DNA of 64,000 nucleotides, taken from Smittia aterrima. Taxonomy: Eukaryota > Arthropoda > Insecta > Diptera > Chironomidae. Below the pieces are notes generated by a model. The model was not told the origin of the DNA, searched no databases, and was given only the letters and a program-made list of their open reading frames with translations. Position numbers and translations under genes: made by a program. The stretch is taken from NCBI GenBank assembly GCA_033063855.1, contig CP093829.1, positions 7,822,243 to 7,886,242 of the forward strand. Reading direction: 5' to 3'. Positions 23,101 to 36,020 of the stretch are shown here, piece by piece; position 1 is the first letter of the stretch, and each line of letters opens with the position of its first letter.

Positions 23101-25398
23101 AAATGTTTTCCTTTAGCTTTCTGCTCCTCTCCTCGATGAAAGATATTGTTGAAATACGAAGCGGAAGCGGAGAATATCTTTCGAGTAGCTATCCATGTTG
23201 GGTTCATAGTGATTGTCAATATTTATGAAATGAAGAAGATTACGCTTCGTAAAATCTCCGACGAATAGACTTTAAGTACAAAAAAAAGGTGCTGAGTTTA
23301 CAACAAAGTTCCGCATCGACCATAAATCGTCGCTTGCTTCCGCTTGAAGATGTTATCGATGAAGGCCATTGAACAGAATTTATTTGACACATGAAAGCGA
23401 AATGTCTTGTGATGCGAAAGGAAATCAAATAAAACTCTCATTTACTCCATTAATTAATGAAGCTTCTACTTAATTACGAAGCCTTCGCAAAACATAAACT
23501 CGAGAAAATCATATTTTTCTTTCAACCATCATCTAAAAGCATACGACAATAAATCAATAGCAATGATTTATTCAAGCTTTTTGTCTTCGCCGAAATGTGA
23601 AAGAGAATTTGTTGTGAAAAGGAATAAATTATTCTTACAAACGGCGAAAAACAAGATTGAATGATAGCCACGAGGAAGAAAAAATGCAATTAATCACGCT
23701 ACGTAGGCGAGTTGTCTTCTCACTACATCAGAGCTGCTGCTTCAAGACGTCAATGTTTACTGCCACGCCTCTGAGGTAGAAAAGGATATTAGAAAGCTAC
23801 AGACGACTTGTCCTTGGATAAGGCTTTTCCCACAAGAGTTTCGGAAGCACTGCATTACACGTTTGATTCGAACAGAAAAAAAGAAGAAAAAAGAAAGTTT
23901 TTGCTGCTGATGCTTGTGAGAGAACGAGAAACTCAATTTATTCCAAAGGAATGTGATGTGCTTACAAAATAGTTTTTTCAATGTAAAAGCTTCATAATTT
24001 GAATTGCTTTAATCTCGAAGTTGAGCTTTTGATTTCATAATTTCGGATTTGTGTTCCGCATTCCATTCGACGTCGAATTCCCTTAGTGAAGTTGGCACAA
24101 ATGGAGCGTAATGGACTGCCTCCGTGTTGTCCCTCTCTTCTCGTATAAACTGAAGCTTAAAATACAAACAGTGTTCAGCAAATTACGAAACACGCTCAGG
24201 ATAATTGCTGGGCTTGAACGGCAGAACAAAAAAAGTTCTGTCATTATAATTGATGCTGTGCTTGCTTTCACAGTACATAATTATTTAATTTAATAAAGCA
24301 TACGTCGCTACGGCCTTGAAGGCACGACAAGCATTTTTCCGCTTTTCACAAAAAAGGAAATTCAATTGAATTTACCTTTCGACAGCCAACAAAAAAACCA
24401 CAGAAGTGAGAATCGCTAAAAATCACTCTTTATCCTTTAATCAAACGTGACTGAAATCGCCATGGCTTACGGAGTTAAAGAACCGAATCAGCAAAAGCTA
24501 TTTAAACTATGTTGATAGGTTTCATGATGAGAGTTGAAAGATTCTCCATCGAGAAGTCAGCATTTAAATAAAAGTTTGATTCAGAGGCTTGAGCCAATGG
24601 AATTCACTTCATGTTTTCGTAAACGACTTGATAAGATATTCATTGGGAACGTAGAGTTCTAGAATTTAAATTTTTAATGTGAAAAACATGTTGTAAAAGT
24701 GCATCTCGGGGGAGCTTTACGAGCTTTCCTGAAAGCGATAGAAAAAGCCAACAGGATGCAGTTTATTTCGTCGATACTGTTCCTAGCTAACATAGCGAGA
24801 AGATACTTTTTAACCTTCTGCATGACTCGATGATATGCACGAAAAGCGATTAAATTTTCCCTCTGCACGTCGTTGCAAACATTTTAATGCGATGAGCTTA
24901 CGATGAGCCTTTTGAGAAGCTTTTCTTTCCGATCGAATGCTGGAAGAAGAATTATTCGACATGAGCTTTTTTGAAGAACAGCATCGGGAATTAATCTTCG
25001 AGTAAAGTGGCTTTGAATCATCGGGAATCATCGGGACGACTTTTAATCAGTTGGATCGTAAAGGAAGCAAAATTAAGGTCGCTGAAAATTAAATTCCGCT
25101 TTTCCTCCTTTCAAATATAACAAAGCGAATTACAATTCATTTCCGCTTGTTCTCAAATTGCAGAAACGGAAAAAAAAGAAAATTTCATTCTCCCTCCTTC
25201 GCTTTCCCCTTTTTTTAAATTCTGTGAAATTGATGTCAGTCCGACAAAACATTTCTTTCGATTCACAAAGCGCTGCTTCGTTGTTTGAGTTGCAGAGAGT
25301 TCAGTACTTGCTTTTTGTAGTTTTCATCGTCGAGACGTTGTTAGTTTGCTCCGAGTTTTGTTAGTGAATCTCAAATAGTAGGTTGGAACAATAGAGCG
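8135..25398. other. About 17 kb without a supported gene
   Basis: AT-rich sequence with many frames of 60-161 codons in all directions, none of which shows a recognised domain or joins to a neighbour by good splice sites. It holds short simple repeats such as the GAA/AAG run at 12201-12222, and CT-rich tracts near 9300 and 14310. It may contain distal regulatory DNA, untranslated first exons of bbc, or non-coding RNA genes, but nothing in the sequence proves this. No transposon ends, tRNA or rRNA were recognised. Confidence 0.6.
12201..12222 (+). repeat. AAG trinucleotide microsatellite
   Basis: About seven perfect AAG units in non-coding DNA. Confidence 0.85.
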
Positions 25399-26768
25399 AT
25401 GCTGTTCTATAAGCAAAAGATACTTTCTGCGTCGCAGTTGAAAAAGCTGTCAGAGCATAAGTATAGCGTAGAGTCGAGCTCGCTGCTTGAACCATTTTTA
25501 CAGGTGAATAATATAAACATCGAATGAGACTTCGGTTAATTACAATGTGTTCAAGGTTAAAGAAGTGAAAACGATTACACTCTCATTTTTAGCCTTATTG
25601 GAATTGGCTCGTATCAAAGTTGCCACTATGGCTTGCTCCAAACCTAATTACGATCACAGGACTTCTCGTCAATATTACCACTGCTCTTGTTCTCATGGCC
25701 TACAATTCTGATGCGAAAGCCACAACGCAAGCGCCACGATGGGCTCATCTTCTGTGTGGCGTAGGATTATTTATTTACCAATCACTCGACGCAATCGGTG
25801 AGCCAGAGAGGATTTTTCGAGAGAATTTCCTATAATTCAATTAATGTCATGGAAACTTTTAGATGGCAAACAGGCTCGACGGACGGGATCAGCGAGTCCT
25901 ATGGGAGAGCTTTTCGATCATGGGTAAAGGCAAATGGCAATATCATCTAAGAACTTTTAACAAGAAACATTTCCGTCCCCTTAGATGTGACAGTATTTCG
26001 ACCGTTTTTGTAGCGGTCTCAACGTGTGTCTCCGTTCAGTTTGGACATCATCCGACGATTATGTTTATCGAAGTGTTTGGTGTGTTTGCTTTATTTTATT
26101 GCGCACATTGGCAAGCGTACGTTAGCGGAACACTTCACTTTGGCAAAATAGATGTGACTGAGGCGCAATACGGAGTTATCTCAGTTCACGTTTTGACATT
26201 CTTCGTTGGGCCTGAAGTTTGGTCTACGAAGATTTTCGGAAAATTCGAGCCTTGGGTGTTCATCATCGGAATGACGGTTGTCACTGCATTCCTCGTTGTC
26301 AACGACTTTATTTCCACGATTCAACGAGGAGGAAGCGGAAAGAATGGCTCGACTGTCGCTGGAACGAGCGTCCTCTCACCCATCCTACCATTTTTATTCA
26401 TCATCATTCCATCTTACGTGATCGCTATCAAATCGAAATCGGGAATTTATGAGTCACATCCAATGCTCTACATGATAACGTTCGGTATTCTCTTCGCTAA
26501 AATCACCAATAAACTGGTGATTGCGCATTTGTCAAAGAGTCAAATGGACTCGTTCTGGACGGAGTCGGGAATGTGCGGACCAGCGATTCTTTTCCTCAAT
26601 CAATATTTCAATGAATTTATTCCCGAGTATTACGCATTGTGGCTCGCTCTTGCTTGGGTGACTTTCGACTTGTACTTCTACTGCTCGAAGGTCTGCTTTG
26701 AAATGTGCGAATACATGAAAATTAATTTGTTCACGATTCCCCATCGAGAAATGCCAACGACTAAATGA
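25399..26768 (+). CDS. bbc: Choline/ethanolamine phosphotransferase (CEPT1/EPT1 type)
   Basis: Four exons, 25399-25503, 25593-25797, 25863-25923 and 25985-26768, give 384 residues. The enzyme transfers phosphocholine or phosphoethanolamine from the CDP-alcohol to diacylglycerol in ER/Golgi membranes, the last step of the Kennedy pathway. The CDP-alcohol phosphotransferase signature DGxxARx8GxxxDxxxD is complete at residues 104-126 (D104, G105, A108, R109, G118, D122, D126) and is split by two introns, which confirms the splice sites. The N-terminus (LSASQLKKLSEHKY) and PYWNWLVSKLPLWLAPNLIT match the fly bbc/CEPT1 group. About eight to ten hydrophobic membrane segments follow. The long frame that starts at 25863 uses the wrong frame through exon 3 and the intron and is only correct from 25985. 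A more upstream alternative first exon cannot be excluded. Confidence 0.9.
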
Positions 26769-29700
26769 CTTTTCATGCAAAAGGACAACTCTCGGCAAAC
26801 GCGAAAACAACGTCATTAAAAAGCTGTGAAACTCATCCTCATCTCGAAACAAATTCGATTCGGTAATTGCAATACCGATTTATTCCTTCTCAATAGAATT
26901 ATTATGATACGCAAACCAGCGATCAACGCCGTATAATTTATCAAAGTTTAATTCATAAATGGGACCGCAAATTGTGCAATTTTTGACTGCGATGCTCCCC
27001 TCAAATTCTTGCCGTCGAATTTAATTTATTATTTTGTTAGCTTCGCTGATAGAAAATTATTTTTAACAATCCAACCCGCCTCAGCCACAAAACCAATGTA
27101 GAAGAGAATTTTTGTTTTGACTTCGGAACAAGGAAAAAAAAAATTTGTTCAGAGATCAAACCGCAACAGAAGCGTATGGGGCAGTTCAGTGGCATGGAAA
27201 TGCACATTGTCGAAGCCTTGGCCTCAAATCAGTGGAGACTTTTGGTATTTTTAGCTCTTAAACTCATTTAGACTTGATGAACTGAATCTTAAATAATTAA
27301 CAACTCTCGACTATCATTTTTCTACTATTTAACTTTTCCTTAAACGAACAAAAAATATTTAGGTTTTTATGAAGAATCTTCGTAAGTCACTAAAATTATT
27401 ACAATCGTCTGATAGAATTAAATAAACACAATCAAAACATATCTCGAATCAATTGAGCGATGAAATTGAATCTGTTAAAACAATAATCTTAATTGATTGA
27501 TAATTTTCAACTCACCCCCATTAGTTGGAGCCTTAATGATACGCAATGATATTGCAAAATTATTGTTTTTATTTAATTGGCTGGATTGTAGCGTTTATTT
27601 TTTTCGCGTGTATATGCTCGATGTAAATTAATGGAACTTTTTTTTGTTACTGGTGGGTATAAGAGAAATCAATAAAGATTATTATGGCGGAAAGTTATTA
27701 AACGGGATTAAAGTGTTTTTGTGTTTTATTCTTCTCTGTGTCTCTCATGATGAACGATCGAAGTTCTCTTTTGTTGAAATTAATAACTGACAATCGTAAG
27801 TGGAACAAAACAACTTCCAAATTGCTCTGGACAATTTCGTTGAAAGTCACGAACGCTTTCGAAAGTGTCGTGATCTTGAAATAAATTTCATTGTCTTCTT
27901 GAAAGAAGAGCAAGAAAGAAAAAGCACTTAGTCGTTATTAAAATAGAAGAGAATGAGAACGAAAAGGAAAAAGGGTCGAAAGTTTCCGCATTGGCTAATG
28001 CTCCGTGGTAGTCGTCTCGGATATTATTTTCGCTAATAAACGGTTGCAGCCAGTAATCCTGACTCATTATATTTTCTTCTAAAACAAAAAGCCTTTTTCC
28101 CATTTAATTTGTCCTCATCGTCTACGATTAAGATTCTCCTTTTTTCTCTCTCTTTCTTCTTTTTCCTCAACCGTCTGCTGTATCTTTAACTTCACCAACT
28201 GGTTACTGTAGCGTTTAATACGAAAGCTTAGATGTTAATTAACTTTATGTCAGAATAAGCGGGGGTTCAATTAACACTTAAGGCGAGTTTTGATTTTGCT
28301 TGGAAAGGAACGGAAAAAGCTTTTCATTTTCGATGACAACCAGACGAAAAGTTGAATGAAAAGGAGGCGTCGTCCTAAAGCATAAAATTAATTATTCTCT
28401 CAATGCTAAGCATTGCAAATCACGTCTCGTAGAAAGAGAAAGATATTTTTAAATCACGCAAAAAGCAAATTGTCTTGGACTTTTATTTTTCCAACTGCGT
28501 ATTGCTCATCATTTCATCGTCCTCCCCTCCGCTGAGGTTAAATTGATTTCTTTTCAATTTAGTCTTCAGCTCCACCGAGAAATGAAAACAAATTAAAGTA
28601 TTATTTAATCGTTTTCTCCTTCCCTTTGACGCTCCGACCCCAATTCGATCAGTCGATTCTCTCGCAAAATTCGCCCGCAGGTGGTAAAGAAACCTCCGCC
28701 ATCGACACTCTCGGTGACATAATTTCCTTTCATTGCTTAGAACAGAGCGAGACTTTTGTTTCAGTTCAATTATTTAAACGACAATCCGCTGAGGAAACTT
28801 TCTGTTCTCGCTCGTTTTAAATGCGTAGCCGAACGAAATTGTAAACATAAAATTTAAAATTTAACGAGCAAAGTTTAGCTCGAAGAGGAAGATAATTTCA
28901 TTAAGCTCTCTCCCATCGCCGTCGTCGCTTTTAAAGCCGACGTTGCAATTGGAATAAAGAAAAAAGTTTTTAAATTTTCTGCCCCAAACGAAAGCGTCGA
29001 CCGCAACCTTTATTTATGTCTATTCTTCTCGGGCTCGCTTCTCGTTTCACGCTTCGCTTTGTCCGATACATTATTAAGTTACGATTTTCGCACCGGCCGC
29101 TGGTGAAAGTAGGAAACTTCACGTTCGTCTCCTCTAGTATCGTTTCGTAAAAGGCCAACTTTGGGTATATCGAAACAATCTCCCATTATGGTGTCTCGTT
29201 CTCTGGTCAGTGGGGGTGTGTGTGTTTTACGACCACAAATTTGATCATTTCTCTCCCCACAGCTCGAGTTTATCGATGAACATGTTTTTTTTGCGCCCGT
29301 CTAGATGAGTTTTTGTTTCTCTCGATGAGTGTCGTCGCCTGACACTTTTATGTTTGTTTGTTCTATAACTTCTTCAACTGTTGTTTCTCTGCTGCTTTTT
29401 CTAGGACCTCATCAAACACATCAACAATGTCTGTCAAAAGTTTTGCTCTTCAGAAGCTTAGACAACCACAAATTGATTCCATAAGTCTTCTTCATGTATC
29501 GGGGGAGCTTTGTAACATACTGAGCAGTTTCTTTTGACGTTTGAATGTTCTCTTGAAATTTCTTTGTTGATATCTTCAATCGCACACGGTGTTTGTTCGT
29601 TTTTATATTTTACCAAAAAAAAATATTTCGTTCAATGTTCTGAAGGTTATTTTATTTCCTTTCTATTTCACGACCTCCTGATGTGTTTGAAATTCGAGCT

Positions 29701-32700
29701 CTTCGTCGAAATCTTCATGTCGAGCTCTTTACGACAACTGAAGAGCGAAATTATGTGCCTCGGAAACTTTATTCTCGTCTTGGCTTGATGTTTTCTCGAC
29801 GTAAATCGTCTCGTTGGCGTGAAAGCATGCATGAGAACACGGTTGTTGGCTCATTTCTCTTCGTCTCTCGCCTTGTTTAAAGCATTTCTCCGCTTTTTTC
29901 GTTTTAAAATTCTTAAGAGCGAAGCTGAGCTTTAGAGGAAACTGGCGGAAACTTTCGGGGTGTGCAGAATTTAATTAAGGATCATGGGTGAATGAAAAGT
30001 TTTTTTCAATATAAAAAAAAGCTCCGAAGCAACTCAGGCAACATAAATTCCTGCGGTTAAATATCATTTATTCAGGTGTAGCTCTAGTTATTCTCGACAG
30101 CATTCTTGCGGCTCGTCTATAAAAACTTTTATGTGACGAGAGGCAAATTTTATCCTCTTGGCATTCAGCAGTCTACCAGTTTAAGCACTTATAGGAAAGA
30201 GACGAGACTTGCGAGAAGGGAGAAAATAACTTTAAAACTTCCGAATCATCTGCAGGAAGAGAAATGAGAAAACATTTTTGCAGTGGCGACGGGGTGCGGA
30301 AGGATAAATTAATTTTAAGTCTTTACCGTAATGGCTTCCAGTGCTTATTAAAGAGAAAGGAAAAGATGAAACTTTCACGTCTGATCGCGAACTTTCAAAG
30401 AAAGAAAAAAGAGTGAAGGAAATTTCCCTCTTGCTCCCGTAATCGTTTGCGAATTGACGTTGATGCGATCTTCACTGCGGATGATTTACAACCATTCTCG
30501 TTCGTGGGTTGAAATCAAAATTCACTGCAAAGTTCTTCGTGTCCGATGACTGTCAGGATTTATATTTCAACCATCAGCTTCACGAGAGAAGTGGAGATGC
30601 CAGAGCTCTTCTGTTATTTCATAAAAGGGGATCGTAATTACGAGAGGAGATTTCAAAGTGAAAAAGAACAAAAATGTAAATAACAATTTCCCTTGACGGC
30701 TTCACTCTTGGCGTCTGTTTCTTTTTAATTGCTTTTTTTTTTGTTCGCCGTGCATTCAATGAGAGTATGACTAATTATTCTTGAATTATGGGTTAACGAA
30801 AGGCGCTCGTTGAACCTTTTGTGAGTCGTCACTTATCGAAACAACGAGCTAATGGAGTTGAAAATATTTTCCAAACGAGTGAACTTATCGCGTCAGGGAC
30901 AAAATTGAATTTTTTTAGTTTAGCGAACGGATTCTGATTGATGCTCATCGCTCGCTAAACTCCCCGAAAATGTTTGCCGAACGAAGCGCTAATTGTTTTT
31001 CCTTTCATACTTGACATGAATTATTTTTGGAATAATCTAGTTTGTCAACATCAGAGAACTCTACTCATGTCGAGAACACATTGATCGATAACCAATCTTT
31101 CATGCTCGACTCACTCTCCCTTTAGTTTCGGTTCTTTAGTTTGATGTTGATGTTTACGAGAGCTTGTTTAGCTCTTCCAATATTATTACCGCTTTTCATT
31201 TCACAAAATATATCAATAGCCCTTCATACGAAGATTGGCAGCTTCAGCAATTTCTTCCTTCAATGAGTTTATTTTCGTCTATTCACTTGAATGAAACATC
31301 GCTTTTCTGTTGATAACAAGGACACTACGTTGGACGTATTTAAGTTCATTACTATCAATTGAGGAAAGAGCTTTTTGTATTTCGATAAGAAATTAAAAGT
31401 CAAACTCATTTTCTTTTCGTTTCTCAAAGACTTCCGTTCAAATGGCTTTTGTGTTATTTAAAAAAAATCTTTCTCTTCACTGGCACAATAAAAAATCCAA
31501 TTAATATGGTTTCAAGCAATGAAAATTTATCTGCTATAATCTTCTTTTTTTCATCTCCTCTCCCTGTGTTCCATTTTCCCAGCCGCAAACAGCTCGAGAA
31601 AAACACAATTTCGTAGATTCTCGAATGAACGAGATTGAGTGCAATAAAATAAAACTCTCGAGTGCACACACACAAAAAGAATCCAATTTCAATCATTAGG
31701 AGAGAGAAAGCACATAAGCGAACATATTGAAGGAATCTAACAGACGGATTGAGCAATAACAGAATTAGAGCAAAAAGCTTTTCGGCAGCTTTTCTTTCTA
31801 AACAATCGTTCCCGGGAAGAAGACGACGAGGATGATTGGAGTGTTTGTGTGTGAGATGAATTCATCGAATTGAATTGAATTCGCATTAGCAGCAAATCCC
31901 CAATCGTGTGTTTGAAGTTCACTTTCTCTTCGTTGCTTTCGAAGAGCCCGTTGGCTCTTTAATTAGCACTGAGATTCCACTTCATTCTGATCCAGTCGTC
32001 ACATAGCAAAAGCAAAGCTCAGGCAAAAAAAACCACTTCAACCTGAAACCGCTGAAATTCAATTATAATTTTTTCCCCGCACTCCCACACTTGCATAAAC
32101 ATCCATGCATAAAATATATTTCGTCGCCCTTGATGACGTATGCCTTGTAGTTTAACAGATTTTAATTTCATTAATTCCAGGTTCTGACCAAATTTACAAA
32201 TTGCCGCACTGCAGATTTCATTTCTATTCATCCAAGCGATTGAGACCGACGACGACGACGAACATCATATTTGGATGGGAGACGACGAGAATTGCTTTGA
32301 TACAAATAACTCGAGAGCTAGATTTGTCTATGGCTACATGAAATTTATATTAATAAACATCGCCTGAACCAGAGTGAGAGGACAAACGAGAGAAGCAGTA
32401 GACCATTTAAGTGGAGAGTGAATAATAATATCAGCCCAATATTATCAGCCGGAATAGAATCTCATAAGCATCGGACAAACAAACACTCAACATAAAATTT
32501 TGTGTGGTTTCAGTCGAGAGAAACAGCTTACGTCTCCCAAAGCTCACTCCCCTTCTTTCTGGAGAAGGAAAAACAACAAAAGCGAGGCTCGCCTGCTGTC
32601 TGTATGTCGACGAATAAATTTTTGTCACTCTGCTTTTATCTACAGTAGCTCAGAGAGAGGAGAAGAATTTTTTATGTAAATACTACATTAGATCTGATTC

Positions 32701-33213
32701 AAACAGACTCCATGCTGATATGATGAATAGAAATTGAGCGATTATTACTAAATCTAAAGCCTTTTGGACACATTCTAATCGACATCGGAACGGAAGCTTT
32801 TCTATTAAAATATTTCTGCTCCTAGCGATCAATTATTGGAAATCGTAACAAACTGAGCCGGAAAGGACGAAAATGATCAATGTAAATTGAATCAAATACA
32901 TTTGGGACGAAAGTAGAATCATCATGAGTTATCATTGGAAATTGATTGCGAGTCGATAGTAGCATGTAGAGCTATTTCAATAGAGAAACTGTTCAAACAA
33001 TTCGCTTTTGTCATTAAATGAGCAGCAGCAGACGTCAAGTGAATCTTCTCGATTGGAATCAGTTTACGCTTCGAAGTAGATTCAGTGATGTTTAATAATT
33101 GTAAAAAACCAATTTAAAATCGAGAGCTAGAGAAGCAAAGTCAACAGAAATCCCAATTAAATAATCGTTTAAATAAACACAGGAGTTGTTGGATTAGCAA
33201 AAAAGCTGAAACT
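26769..33213. other. About 6.4 kb without a supported gene
   Basis: AT-rich DNA beyond bbc. The start should contain the bbc 3' UTR; an AATAAA at 27671-27676 is one possible end but is far from the stop. No frame shows a recognised domain. Upstream regulatory DNA or 5' UTR exons of the LDLa/CUB gene may be here. Confidence 0.5.
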
Positions 33214-33216
33214 ATG
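33214..33216 (+). CDS. Candidate ATG-only first coding exon end of the LDLa/CUB gene
   Basis: The first recognised exon of the LDLa/CUB gene (36021) opens in phase 0 with no in-frame ATG, so the start must be spliced in. At 33214 an ATG is followed directly by the consensus donor gtgagt (33217). Splicing this to 36021 gives a start followed by a short polar stretch, a hydrophobic core (GVLLLNFVALI) and then the LDLa cysteine, a good signal peptide. The intron would be 2804 bp. Other ATG exons are possible; this is inference from phase and signal-peptide logic. Confidence 0.35.
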
Positions 33217-36020
33217 GTGAGTCAAGTTTGTAATATTTAATTTGGGTCTTAAATCTATTAACATTTTTAAATTTAAATTGAAATGTGGGAGACAAACAAA
33301 AAGTTGTAAATAAAACTTTTTTCATTTGGAGTTCGCTCGTTCGAAACAATTCCAATTTGTTTCAGTGGTTGCAAATAAATTTTCTAACGAAATGCATAAC
33401 TATCGCGTTTCGTAGCTAATTTTGTTGAAAACTTTCGCGCAATTCAATTGCTGACGTATCTGTGAAGAGACTTGCATGTCGTTCGTGATGAAGAATTTAT
33501 TGTCAAAATTTATCTGCCACATATGCTCAAAGTTTCTCTAAGGAGAAGGAAAGTTTCATTGTTCGATGTCGTCAATCTAGAGATCTCAATAGAAGAGACA
33601 ATCGACAATAGCAATAATGAGTTCAACAGAGAATAGATTTCCCACAAGTCGTGAGTCTAATTTGATTGCATTACAAGGCATCAAATTGATTGAGTATCGC
33701 TTGCTGGAAACTTCTTGCTCGAGGACAAAAGCACGAACCTTTTCGTTGAGCCTTTTCCATGTTCAACAAAACCATGAGAAGTGATTTCTAAAACGAAATT
33801 AAGCGATCAATTTTTAAATATAAGAAGCTTAAGAAAGAAAAAAAACTTTTCCTTCCTCCTTGACACACCTAGAGTTCGGTTTGATTAATGATCACGTCGC
33901 TTTTCTTTGATAAAATTATTTGCTTGGCCTTCTCTGAGTTGAAGAATGAAGAAAACTTTTCGGTTTTGACACATTCTTGGTATGATACGCTTTAAAGAAT
34001 TCACATTAAGTCGAAAGTTTTACTTCATCTTGTTAATGGTCTAAGGGAATGTAAATGTTGTGGCAACTTCAAAAGTTACCTTTCAAAAGAAACATCAAAA
34101 CGAGCCTCGTCGTGTTTATGCTCCACTTCTCACACTTCCCTTTTAAAAGGCACAACTACATAATTTATGTTTATTTAGTTGGAGCTTTGCGGTTTGATTG
34201 CTAAAGAGATATTTCTCTGTAAGTTTAAAGGATCTCGAGGAGAAATATTGGGGAGAGGAGTCTTCTTAGATTTATTAGCACGGAAGAGGGAATCTCTCCT
34301 TTCTACCGGAAGCTTGTTTTTACTTCTTCGCGAGCTATTAAAGTTAGTCGCGTTCTACTTTCTTTTATGTTAATTTCATCTGCTGCTGCGGGAGCGTGAA
34401 AAAGAGAAAATTGTCAGATTTATCACCGTGCTTTATAAAACGAAAGAGAAAAAAATTGTTCATGACGTGGAAAAAAAAGCGCGGCAAAAGAAACCTTTGC
34501 TACCTTTTTACAGTTTGTTCATTTACATGGCGGAGGCAAGGTTAAGGAGATGGATAGAAAGCGAGTAGCTGGCATAAAACTCTGAGGTTTTTGTGGCAAT
34601 CAACCATAATAAATTAGGAGTGAAGTTAAATAAAAAATAGAGTAAAAAAGAACTTTTTTATTGCTTAAGCTTTTCTCACAAAGAAAAACATTTTCAAAGA
34701 AAGGAAATTATTTTTGTTAATTTCGGAAAGTGATTCATAAAATTTAGGTCAAACTTTTCATCTAATTAGATTTTACCAAATAGATCCGATCAATAAATTA
34801 CTGAACCTCATAGAAATTTAATGATAACAAGAAATTTCCTTCTCTCTATCTGAACGGTTAATCAATTTACATAATGCTGTACTTTGCCTCGAATTGTTTC
34901 CTTCCACACATCCGAACTTTGATGCTTTATGATTCCGGCAGTTTAGACAAAACTGAATGTCCTCATACAAAAATATATTACATGACAATCGATTGATTAA
35001 CAATGATGTTAGATCAGGTATCCACTTAAGCTTTCGTAGTCATGTTCAATGCTACAAAGGAAAGCAATGTGAATCCTTTTGTTACATCATAAGTCATGCG
35101 ACTCGTATCCAAGTGCTTAATGAATAAGAACTATCTTAATCTCAAAATCTCCCCGTCCATCACAAACGCTAACTCGATTTTAACTAAACTGACGAGCAGA
35201 GTAAAGCAAATAATTTTATAAAAAAAAACTATGAGCTCACCGATAATCAAACTAATGGAAAACTATGATAAATGAATGAACTTGCCATTTCTTATTTTTA
35301 CTCTACTCTCCGTGGGTGTGATGAGAAGATAAAGTTCAAAATCCGATAGCTACGATCCGAGACGAGAAGGAAATTAAAAGTTTTTAATTACATTAGTTGG
35401 ATATAAACGTGAAACGATAATGACTATATCAAGAAAAGCGATTCCTTCTCGTTCTGTTGCTGTCTGTTTGATGATGGCAATAAGAGGATAGTGTTAGTGT
35501 TATGGGCGAAACTCCGAAGGGTAAATGGAGATAATTTGGAAAAACTTCTCACCCAGCCACTATTCAGAAGAAGGTGACAGTAATTTCCCGTCGAGCGAGC
35601 ATATTTTTTCCTTTCAAATGTTTACCCTTGAAAGTTTATGAAGACATCGTAGATAATTTATGAAGCAAGGCTGGGGAGAGAAGAGACAGAGAAAAAAAAG
35701 TTCCTCGACGCTCTAACAACTTCATCTATCGTTCCGCACTGAAACATTCAGTGAAAGCGATCAAATGAACTCATTCGTCAGTCTATCTGACGATGATAGC
35801 GAAGATAATTTTCCAGCCACTGAATCATAATGGAAAGATGAATACTTACGACTCGAAATCCGCAAAAACCTCGTCTCCGACAAAATCCCATTAAAACGCA
35901 GCTAACCGCGTAAAATTAATAGTACGCTGATAATTTATAATTGTGTGTGCATGCGCCATTAAGTTGCTTCGTTGCGAAAAGGATTTTTCACGCTGTAATT
36001 GGTTTTTCATCATTTTCCAG

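Noticed and set aside
25863..25984. Start of the long bbc frame at 25863 (MANRLDGRDQ)
   Set aside because: It reads exon 3 in the wrong frame and runs through an intron; the CDP-alcohol signature appears only after splicing.
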